Assembly: GCA_934140355.1 (NCBI GenBank)
Contig: CAKPBH010000041.1
Span: 1 to 12,119, forward strand
DNA from: an uncultured Bacilli bacterium
GTDB taxonomy: Bacteria > Bacillota_I > Bacilli_A > RF39 > UBA660
Direction: 5' to 3'
Length of the DNA stretch: 12,119 bases
In this document: piece by piece, positions 6,976 through 12,119 of the stretch
Numbering within the stretch: position 1 is the first letter of the stretch
Layout of the letters: each line of letters begins with the position of its first letter
The notes under the pieces: model-generated
Seen by the model: the letters and a program-made list of their open reading frames with translations, nothing else
Database searches by the model: none
What the model was told of the DNA's origin: nothing
Program-made: the position numbers and the translations under genes

Positions 6976-7617
6976 ATGGAGAATAAAAATTTTGATAAAG
7001 TGTTAGAAGATTTAATTTGGAAAAATGCATCCAAACAATTGGTACCTACTTTGCTTTTGCATAGTTGTTGTGCGCCATGCTCTAGTTATGTTCTAGATTA
7101 TCTTGCAAAGCATTTTAAGATTACGGTGTTTTATTATAATCCTAACATTTCTCCTAAAAGCGAATATTTGAAGAGAAAGGATGAACAAATTAGGCTAATT
7201 AAAGAAATGAAAACAATTCACTCTGTTTCTATTATTGACTGTGATTATGATAATGCTTTATATGAAGAGGCTATTAAAGGGTTAGAGAATGAACCAGAAA
7301 GAGGAAGCCGTTGTACTATTTGCTTTAGAATGCGACTAGAAAAAACCGCAAGAATTGCACAAGAAAAAAATTTTGATTATTTTGGAACCACTTTAACTGT
7401 TAGTCCTTATAAAAATGCTAAATTAATTAATGAAATTGGAGGAATGTTAGAAAATACTTATAAAGTTAAGTTTTTATTTAGTGATTTCAAAAAAAAAGAG
7501 GGATATAAAAAATCTATTTTATTATCCCAAGAATATCATTTGTATCGACAAAATTATTGTGGATGTAAATATTCTAAATTAGAAAGAGGGGGATTATTAT
7601 CAAATCAGAAGAATTAA
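6976..7617 (+). CDS. queH: Epoxyqueuosine reductase QueH
   Basis: Catalyses the last step of queuosine synthesis at tRNA wobble position 34, reducing epoxyqueuosine to queuosine; it is the non-cobalamin alternative to QueG. At 213 aa it is of normal length. The cysteine pattern is characteristic: HSCCAPC (Cys31, Cys32, Cys35), RCTICFRMRLE (Cys113, Cys116) and YCGC (Cys195, Cys197), which bind an iron-sulfur cluster and further iron. Other family segments are FYYNPNI and FGTTLTVSPYKN. The ATG at 6976 follows an in-frame TAG, so no upstream start is possible. There is no SD close to it; the nearest G-rich tract ends at 6937. No other queuosine genes are in the window, so the precursor may be salvaged or made elsewhere. 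It leads a two-gene unit. Confidence 0.93.
   Translation: MENKNFDKVLEDLIWKNASKQLVPTLLLHSCCAPCSSYVLDYLAKHFKITVFYYNPNISPKSEYLKRKDEQIRLIKEMKTIHSVSIIDCDYDNALYEEAIKGLENEPERGSRCTICFRMRLEKTARIAQEKNFDYFGTTLTVSPYKNAKLINEIGGMLENTYKVKFLFSDFKKKEGYKKSILLSQEYHLYRQNYCGCKYSKLERGGLLSNQKN
7583..7592 (+). promoter_or_regulatory. Strong SD-like tract for the gene after queH
   Basis: AAAGAGGGGG lies inside the 3' end of queH. In the frame of the next gene it is followed by ATT ATT ATC and then an open frame into that gene. The next conventional start codon, TTG at 7632, is 39 nt away, too far for this SD. Confidence 0.5.
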
Positions 7618-7631
7618 AAATTTTTTATCAA

Positions 7632-8207
7632 TTGGATGATAAAAAATACATTGTCAACAAAAATGAATTATTAAAGCATCAATTTCAACAATTGTATAAT
7701 AACTATCAGTTGAAAGATGTGCAAGATTTTATTAATAAAGTAATTGCATGGTATACGGTAAAATTTGAAGATCGTTATCTTAAAGAAATCATGGATGATA
7801 AAATTGAAGAAGATACTAGTATTTTAAAAATTATGAATTTTGATTCTTTACTTAAAAACTATTCTGTTTTTGAAAGAGATTTATTTGAGAGGAAGAACAA
7901 AAATCGTGCAGTAATAAATTTTCAAAAAGAAATTGTTATAGCAATTGGTTGGGGATTAATTTACCATCAACATTCATCACCAGAATATGGTTATTACAGG
8001 GCAACTCAGATGATAAAAGATTTTAATAGGCAATATGACTTAGGTGTTACTTTATCTATTTACAAACCTACTATAACTAGAAAATATACTCTTAATGATG
8101 AAAAAATTAGACAAGAATTAGAAAAAAAAGAATTAGAAAAAAAGAAAGAGGAAAAACAGTCTATCCATCCCATGCTAAATAGAGTTCGTTCTCTCTTTAA
8201 GAGATAA
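7632..8207 (+). CDS. Unknown protein co-transcribed with queH
   Basis: I do not recognise this protein. It has 191 aa from TTG 7632, no signal peptide and no membrane helix, and appears cytoplasmic. A mostly helical body holds the segment FQKEIVIAIGWGLIYHQHSSPEYGYYRATQMI, followed by a Lys/Glu-rich predicted coiled coil (EKIRQELEKKELEKKKEEKQ) and a basic tail. The start is uncertain: the frame is open for 51 nt upstream and the only strong SD (to 7592) points to ATC at 7599, which would give an 11-residue longer protein beginning (M)KSEELKIFYQLDD. It follows queH closely and shares its promoter. Its 3' end overlaps the opposing DUF3603-like gene by 33 bp, and its terminator lies inside that gene. 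Confidence 0.8.
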   Translation: MDDKKYIVNKNELLKHQFQQLYNNYQLKDVQDFINKVIAWYTVKFEDRYLKEIMDDKIEEDTSILKIMNFDSLLKNYSVFERDLFERKNKNRAVINFQKEIVIAIGWGLIYHQHSSPEYGYYRATQMIKDFNRQYDLGVTLSIYKPTITRKYTLNDEKIRQELEKKELEKKKEEKQSIHPMLNRVRSLFKR

Positions 8208-8816
8208 CCTATTTTGATTAATCAAAATAACAAGATGATAAAATTCATTTTGTTTTTTTGTCCAATTTTGGGTTATTTTTTCTAATAAATCATGTTTTAT
8301 TTCATGAATGTTATTTTTTTCTTGATCAAAATATTCATAATATAAATACTTTAAAAGTATTTCATCATTGCTATTTTTTATGTAATTTATAAGGGATTCC
8401 TTTTTTTCTTTTTCTATTCTTAATTTGTTATCGTGGTTAATAATTATATTTTCTTGATAAAATATTTCAGTAATAGGTAATTTGCTCGCTACTTCATTAG
8501 CTTCGTTTTCTTCTTCATAAATTAAACTACTTTTTTTTAAAATTTTCCCGTTTTCATCTAAAAGTAGTCCTATGGTAATTTTACCATTAGAAACTAAAAT
8601 AGGTATTTTTCCATTATAATGATTACTGTCTTTAAATTTAACTAACATTTTTTTGTCGATAATGATTTCATTGTCTTTTAAATTCATTATATCATCATCG
8701 CTAACACGATAGATAGGAATTTTAGAAAAATTCTTGATTTTGTCATGTCGATTCCATTCAAAAAACTGGTAATAGTTTTTTTGAAAATTTAGGGCAATAT
8801 CATATATATAGATCAT
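8175..8816 (-). CDS. DUF3603 / YjbA-like protein of unknown function
   Basis: At 213 aa this resembles, from memory, the DUF3603 (UPF0736, B. subtilis YjbA) family, which is around 250 aa. Matching points are the start MIYIYDIALNF, then FFEWNRHD, a central VSNGKITIGLLLDENGKILKKSSLI, and a C-terminal helical region around LLKYLYYEYF and IHEIKHDLLEKITQNW. The match is by eye and the sequence is divergent and Lys/Asn/Ile-rich. The family has no known function. The ATG at 8816 has a good SD (AGGAG) and overlaps the small membrane gene by 17 nt, so they are coupled. Its last 33 bp overlap the opposing gene; I see no clear terminator on its own strand. It uses the only TAG stop in the window. Confidence 0.75.
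   Translation of the reverse strand: MIYIYDIALNFQKNYYQFFEWNRHDKIKNFSKIPIYRVSDDDIMNLKDNEIIIDKKMLVKFKDSNHYNGKIPILVSNGKITIGLLLDENGKILKKSSLIYEEENEANEVASKLPITEIFYQENIIINHDNKLRIEKEKKESLINYIKNSNDEILLKYLYYEYFDQEKNNIHEIKHDLLEKITQNWTKKQNEFYHLVILINQNRLSLKERTNSI
8192..8229. repeat. Adjacent palindromes in the convergent overlap
   Basis: TCTCTT-T-AAGAGA (8192-8204) and the 20-bp perfect palindrome TATTTTGATTAATCAAAATA (8210-8229) lie next to each other where the two convergent genes meet. Neither is followed by a T tract on either strand. Confidence 0.5.
8230..8259 (+). terminator. Terminator of queH and the following gene, inside the opposing gene
   Basis: ACAAGATGA (8230-8238) pairs with TCATTTTGT (8245-8253), nine pairs with one G-T wobble and a six-base loop, followed by a T run to 8259. 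It is 23 nt after the stop of the plus-strand gene but inside the coding sequence of the minus-strand DUF3603-like gene. Confidence 0.75.
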
Positions 8817-9021
8817 TCTTTTTATCTCCTTTTTGTCTTGTCGTTATTAATACTATTATGAGTCCAATTATGGTGTAATAGCATTCAATTCTTCTAGTTA
8901 TAAAATGGACATAAAAAGAAAAACTATACCCAATTGTTAATAGATTTAAATAAAGAATATTAAATGAAAGTCCTAATACTATCATGCCAAAGCCTATAAG
9001 AAAGAAAAGAACGCGCATCAT
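8800..9021 (-). CDS. Small two-helix membrane protein (73 aa)
   Basis: A 73-aa protein with two hydrophobic helices, about 3-28 (VLFFLIGFGMIVLGLSFNI onward) and about 46-60 (CYYTIIGLIIVLITT), joined by a YSFSFYVHFITRRIE loop and ending in a short charged tail. I do not know its function. The start is one of two adjacent ATGs; the second (9018) is 7 nt from the SD (GGAGG) and the first 4 nt, so 72 aa is slightly favoured. It lies 38 nt after rmuC with no terminator or convincing promoter between, and overlaps the DUF3603-like gene by 17 nt, so the three probably form one unit. It has the only TGA stop in the window. Confidence 0.8.
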   Translation of the reverse strand: MMRVLFFLIGFGMIVLGLSFNILYLNLLTIGYSFSFYVHFITRRIECYYTIIGLIIVLITTRQKGDKKNDLYI

Positions 9022-9059
9022 AATTCCTCCTAATTAATAGTATTTTTTTGATACTCATT

Positions 9060-10139
9060 TTAGAATGTTTCGTCTATATAATCTTTATTTTTTATCTCAA
9101 CACTATTGATTGAATTAAAATGTTTAGTAATTTTATCTGTTGTAATATTAATATTTTCAATATCTTTATTAACCGTTTCGATACTTCTTGCTAATTTGTC
9201 CCATCTTTCTTTGTATCTTGAAAACTCTACTCCTAATTTATTAAGTTCCTCATGAATGATAGATGAATATTTGTCTCTTTCTAAATTTTTTAAAATAACT
9301 TGAATAACAGTTAAAGTTGACATTAAAGTTGTTGGAGAAGTAATCCATACTCTTTTTTTGTTAGCATATTCAATTAATTCTGTGTGATAAGCATTAATTT
9401 CGGCAAAGATTGCTTCTGCGGGAAGAAACATAATTGCTTGTGAACTGGTTATTGTTGGGATAATATATTTATTACTAATGGCATCAATATGTTTTTTTAC
9501 ATCTAACTTGAACTGCCTTTCTGCATTAGCACGTTCTAATTTGTCCTTGGTTCTATCTACCATAATACGGTAATTTTCTAAAGGAAATTTTGAATCAATA
9601 GCGATGGTTCCTAATGGTTTTGGTGCAAATATAACAGCATCTGCTATGGTATTATTAGGAAATGGATATTGAATTTGATAAATTCGAGTGTTATTTTCAC
9701 CAAAAATATTGGTTAAAATATGGTTTAAATTCACTTCTCCAAAAATTCCACGTGTTTTTTTATCCGTTAAAATACTCTGAAGAGAAACGATATCTGTTGA
9801 AAGGCTATCTATTTTCTTTTGGGCTTCATCTATTTTAGATAATCGTTCTAAAATATTAGTAAACGTCCTGTTTGTTTTAGCAAAATTCTCATCTAATCGT
9901 TCATTTACTTTTTCATTAATAACAGTTAAACGATATTCTAGCATTTCATTTAGGTTATTAAAATCTTCATTCATATTTTTTATGATGTCTACTTTAAAAT
10001 TAGACATTTCTTTTACTGAAGTTGTTTCCAATTTTCCAAGACGTTCTGTGATATTTGATTCATTAATATTTTTAGAAATAGAGATAATCAATAAAATAAT
10101 GATAATAATAATTCCTATTAAAATGATATATTCTAGCAC
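9060..10139 (-). CDS. rmuC: RmuC family DNA-recombination-limiting protein
   Basis: RmuC proteins limit inversions at short inverted repeats and carry a predicted nuclease-like fold; the precise activity is not established. Layout from the GTG start (359 aa): one membrane helix (about 3-22, poly-Ile/Leu), a long coiled coil (to about 120), then the RmuC domain with RGIFGE (130-135), AIDSKFP (180-186), IMFLPAEAIFAE (236-247) and SPTTLM (268-273), and a final helical segment. It should sit anchored at the membrane with its domain in the cytoplasm. I chose GTG 10139 because it has SD AGGAAG at 7 nt and gives a typical start, (M)LEYIILIG. The ATG at 10202 adds 21 residues, lacks an SD and places the likely -10 inside the gene. 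Confidence 0.9.
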   Translation of the reverse strand: MLEYIILIGIIIIIILLIISISKNINESNITERLGKLETTSVKEMSNFKVDIIKNMNEDFNNLNEMLEYRLTVINEKVNERLDENFAKTNRTFTNILERLSKIDEAQKKIDSLSTDIVSLQSILTDKKTRGIFGEVNLNHILTNIFGENNTRIYQIQYPFPNNTIADAVIFAPKPLGTIAIDSKFPLENYRIMVDRTKDKLERANAERQFKLDVKKHIDAISNKYIIPTITSSQAIMFLPAEAIFAEINAYHTELIEYANKKRVWITSPTTLMSTLTVIQVILKNLERDKYSSIIHEELNKLGVEFSRYKERWDKLARSIETVNKDIENINITTDKITKHFNSINSVEIKNKDYIDETF

Positions 10140-10164
10140 ACTAACACTTCCTATTCTTAAATTT

Positions 10165-10173
10165 ATTTTATCA
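10165..10173 (-). promoter_or_regulatory. Extended -10 promoter of rmuC
   Basis: Minus strand TGA followed by TAAAAT (10165-10170), with TATG before it and no good -35. Transcription from about 10158 fits the GTG start at 10139 with a leader of roughly 20 nt. Confidence 0.5.
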
Positions 10174-10285
10174 TAAAAATAAGACTTTAATATCTTTTTC
10201 ATTAAAATAATCTAAAAAATAATTTTTTATTTTACTTTTGCAATGCAGTCTATTTTACTTTTTTTCATTAGAAGATATTTTTTAC

Positions 10286-10314
10286 TTGTTACTACTTTTG
10301 GAATATGCTATGAT
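10286..10314 (+). promoter_or_regulatory. Promoter of the 152-aa gene
   Basis: TTGTTA (10286-10291), a 17-nt spacer, and TATGAT (10309-10314) with TGC directly before it. It lies 23 nt before the ATG at 10337, and inside the open frame that would otherwise extend this gene upstream. Confidence 0.7.
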
Positions 10315-10336
10315 AATTAGGAAAGAAGGAAAAACG

Positions 10337-10795
10337 ATGAAAATAAATGATATTAATAAAATTGATGAACATGTCCCTGGCTTAGTTATTACTCCTGAAG
10401 GAAAGTTTATCACCATGGAAGATGAAAACCATGAAACTTTTTTTCAAAATATACTTGGCCCATTGTTAAAAAAGGAGGGAATTAATCCTAGAACTATTAT
10501 TAATGAACACAATCTTATTACTTTGATGAATCTACTTCTTAATGAATTTCACTATCTTCCTTACCAAGGTTGTACTTCTGGAGAAAGATGCTTTAATGGT
10601 GGTATTCTTTTTGTACCTGATCTTAAAGAAATCTATCTTCCTCAATTAAAGGCTATTTTAGCATTAGTAGATAAAATGAATGAGCGTTATAATGTATCTA
10701 TCTTACAAATTAATCCAAATGCAGATGAAGAAATTATCCTTGAACAAAGTGATATATTAAACGAATTAAATTCTAGAAATCAAAGGGTAAAATAA
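10337..10795 (+). CDS. Unknown cytoplasmic protein (152 aa)
   Basis: I do not recognise this protein. It is small, mixed-charge and without signal peptide or membrane helix. Visible segments are a start MKINDINKIDEHVPG, then LVITPEGKFITMEDENHETFF, a central LITLMNLLLNEFHYLPYQG, and two nearby cysteines (Cys79 and Cys85, in GCTSGERCFNGG) that could bind metal or form a pair. The ATG at 10337 has SD AAGGA at about 7 nt and a promoter just before it. A frame open from 10238 would cover that promoter and begin with unlikely residues, so it is rejected. It is transcribed alone, divergently from rmuC, and ends at a terminator right after its stop. Confidence 0.8.
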   Translation: MKINDINKIDEHVPGLVITPEGKFITMEDENHETFFQNILGPLLKKEGINPRTIINEHNLITLMNLLLNEFHYLPYQGCTSGERCFNGGILFVPDLKEIYLPQLKAILALVDKMNERYNVSILQINPNADEEIILEQSDILNELNSRNQRVK

Positions 10796-10853
10796 AAATA
10801 CTTCTTCATATTTCTCTAATATATAGGGAATCTCGTAAGAAGTATTCTTTTTT
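10793..10853. terminator. Two-way terminator between the 152-aa gene and the repeat-protein gene
   Basis: AATACTTCTT (10797-10806) pairs with AAGAAGTATT (10837-10846). The 30-nt loop can form a second helix, TTCTCTA with TAGGGAA. A CTTTTTTT tract follows on the plus strand, and TTTTTATTTT follows on the minus strand, so it serves both convergent genes. Confidence 0.75.
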
Positions 10854-10862
10854 TACTTTTTA

Positions 10863-12119
10863 TTAATGGTGATGTTTAATAGAAATTTGATTCTTTTCTT
10901 CAATATTGGTTAGGTTAGGAAAATATGCCTTACCTCCTATGTACTGCAATGATTCTAAGCCTTTGATGCTAGTTAGACTATTAAAATATGCATCGCCTCC
11001 TATATTCTGCAATGAATTTAAGCCTTCGGCGGTGGTTAAGCTTGCAAAAGATGTATTACCTCCTATGCTTTGCAATGATTCTAAGCCTTTAGCACTGGGT
11101 AGGCTAGTAAAATCTGCAGTGCCTTCTATGTGTTGCAATGAATTTAGTCCTTCGGCGGTGGTTAGACTTGAAAAAGCTGCAAAGCCTCCTATATTTTGTA
11201 ATGAACTTAAGCCTTCGGCTGTGGTTAGACTTGAAAAAGCTGCAAAGCCTCCTATATGCTGCAATGAATTTAGTCCTTCGGCGGTGGTTAAGCTATCAAA
11301 TTCTGCATGGCCTCCTATGTACTGCAATGAACTTAAGCCTTCGGCGGTTGTTAGATCATAAAAAAATGCATCGCCTCCTATGTTTTGCAATGAATTTAGT
11401 CCTTCGGCGGTGGTTAGATCATAAAAATTTGCATGTCCTCCTATGTTTTGCAATGAACTTAGTTCTTTGACACTAGTTAGGTTAGCAAAATTTGCATCTC
11501 CTACTATGTTTTGCAATAAACTTAGTCCTTCGGCAGTGGTTAGGTTAGCAAAATTTGCATAGCCTCCTATGTTTTGCAATGAACTTAGTTCTTTGGCACT
11601 AGTTAGGTTAGCAAAATTTGCATCGCCTCCTATGTGTTGCAATAAATTCAGTCCTTTAGCACTAGTTAGGCTACGAAAATTTGCGTCGCCTCCTATGTTC
11701 TTTAATGATTCTAAGCCCTCTGCACTTTCTAGACTCTCAAAATTTGCATTACCAAAAATAACTTGTAATTTTGAAAAATATGATGGTACTTTTTCTTCGG
11801 TCCAATTTAAATTTCCATAAAATAATCTAATATTTTTATTTTCTGTAAATTGACTTAAGTCTGTTGCTATTTCTTCTTCAGATACATTAAAAATATTGGC
11901 TATGTCTTGTTTTTGATTTCTCTTTTCTATAATCTCCCTAATTCTAGGATCCGTTTCCCAACCAAATCCTTCAATTTTATTATTAATTTCATATAAGAAA
12001 GTTAAATCATCAATGGAGAATTCTAAGCCTTGTTCTTGTTTTTTTTCTAATATTGTAAGATATTTCATATCACTAACCTTTTTTTGATAGTTTTCTTTAT
12101 CGGGAAATTCCTCTAATTT
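10863..12119 (-). CDS. Leucine-rich-repeat protein with 21-residue repeats, start beyond the window
   Basis: A protein of at least 418 residues. About 120 N-terminal residues include DLTFLYEINNKIEGFGW and DPRIREIIEKRN. They are followed by 13 full tandem repeats of 21 residues and a partial fourteenth, then a tail ending in KHHH. The repeat consensus is roughly xANFxxLTTAEGLxSLQxIGG, with evenly spaced Leu/Phe/Ile that should build a solenoid for binding proteins or glycans. There is no visible signal peptide. An ATG at 12068 with AAAGG nearby would give 401 aa, but the frame stays open for 17 more codons to the edge and reads KLEEFPDKENYQKKVSD, which looks like real protein, so I treat the gene as cut by the edge. 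Function unknown. Repeats are richer in GC than neighbouring DNA. Confidence 0.8.
   Translation of the reverse strand, partial: KLEEFPDKENYQKKVSDMKYLTILEKKQEQGLEFSIDDLTFLYEINNKIEGFGWETDPRIREIIEKRNQKQDIANIFNVSEEEIATDLSQFTENKNIRLFYGNLNWTEEKVPSYFSKLQVIFGNANFESLESAEGLESLKNIGGDANFRSLTSAKGLNLLQHIGGDANFANLTSAKELSSLQNIGGYANFANLTTAEGLSLLQNIVGDANFANLTSVKELSSLQNIGGHANFYDLTTAEGLNSLQNIGGDAFFYDLTTAEGLSSLQYIGGHAEFDSLTTAEGLNSLQHIGGFAAFSSLTTAEGLSSLQNIGGFAAFSSLTTAEGLNSLQHIEGTADFTSLPSAKGLESLQSIGGNTSFASLTTAEGLNSLQNIGGDAYFNSLTSIKGLESLQYIGGKAYFPNLTNIEEKNQISIKHHH
10932..11750 (-). repeat. Thirteen tandem 63-bp coding repeats
   Basis: Exactly 819 bp, or 13 units of 63 bp, each coding 21 residues, followed by a shorter partial unit. 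Neighbouring units are nearly identical at DNA level: the stretch GTGGTTAGACTTGAAAAAGC recurs 63 bp apart near 11159 and 11222. AGTTCTTTG[AG]CACTAGTTAGG recurs 126 bp apart at 11461 and 11587, showing a two-unit duplication. Confidence 0.9.

Noticed and set aside
8210..8229. The 20-bp palindrome as the terminator of either convergent gene
   Set aside because: No T tract follows on either strand; the nearby hairpin at 8230-8259 is the better plus-strand terminator.
8800..8802. Mycoplasma-type code with TGA read as Trp
   Set aside because: TGG is used for Trp in conserved positions, and reading through this TGA soon meets several more TGA codons in a non-protein-like frame.
9982..10176. Plus-strand open frame over the 5' end of rmuC
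   Set aside because: Antisense to the RmuC membrane helix and coiled coil; composition follows from the opposite strand.
10932..11750. Repeat array resembling a CRISPR or other direct-repeat locus
   Set aside because: Units are contiguous with no unique spacers, keep a coding frame in multiples of three and encode a regular solenoid.
10906..11820. Three long plus-strand open frames with repeated sequence
   Set aside because: They lie opposite the leucine-rich-repeat gene and are open only because the 63-bp units repeat in all frames; no SD or promoter supports them.

Overview
The window is AT-rich, low-GC Firmicute-type chromosomal DNA. Genes carry strong Shine-Dalgarno (SD) sequences, and all seven promoters I could place carry a TGn extended -10. 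Stops are mostly TAA, with one TAG and one TGA. Tryptophan is TGG (for example in PepF), so the code is standard and not the Mycoplasma code. The mix of YchF, PepF, DUF951, TrmL, QueH, RmuC and a YjbA/DUF3603-like protein fits an uncultured gut-type member of the Bacilli or a relative of the Mollicutes. That placement is inference.

Layout from left to right. Positions 1-300 hold no gene but contain several hairpin/T-tract structures: terminators for a plus-strand unit off the left edge and one for pepF. Minus-strand units follow. ychF-pepF (3208 to 302) has its own promoter. A lone basic 158-aa protein sits at 3328-3804. DUF951-abgT (5707 to 3982) overlap by 11 nt. A thioredoxin-like membrane protein is coupled to trmL (6796 to 5788). 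From a divergent intergenic region, queH and an unknown gene run rightwards (6976-8207). They converge on, and overlap by 33 bp, a minus-strand cluster of rmuC, a small membrane protein and a DUF3603-like protein (10139 to 8175). A monocistronic plus-strand gene of unknown function (10337-10795) ends at a two-way terminator. The terminator is shared with a leucine-rich-repeat protein whose gene enters from the right edge (12119 to 10863).

Most of this is housekeeping: translation-linked GTPase and peptidase, tRNA wobble-base modification by TrmL and QueH, and a DNA-maintenance protein (RmuC). I see no defence system, prophage, insertion sequence, CRISPR array, tRNA or rRNA. The points most worth a second look are the queH leader, with a possible 14-codon leader peptide and no SD at queH; the gene after queH, where a strong SD sits before ATT/ATC codons; the nested terminator and palindromes in the convergent overlap; and the nearly identical 63-bp repeats of the leucine-rich-repeat gene. 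Several gene starts were moved from the longest open frame on the basis of SD and promoter positions.
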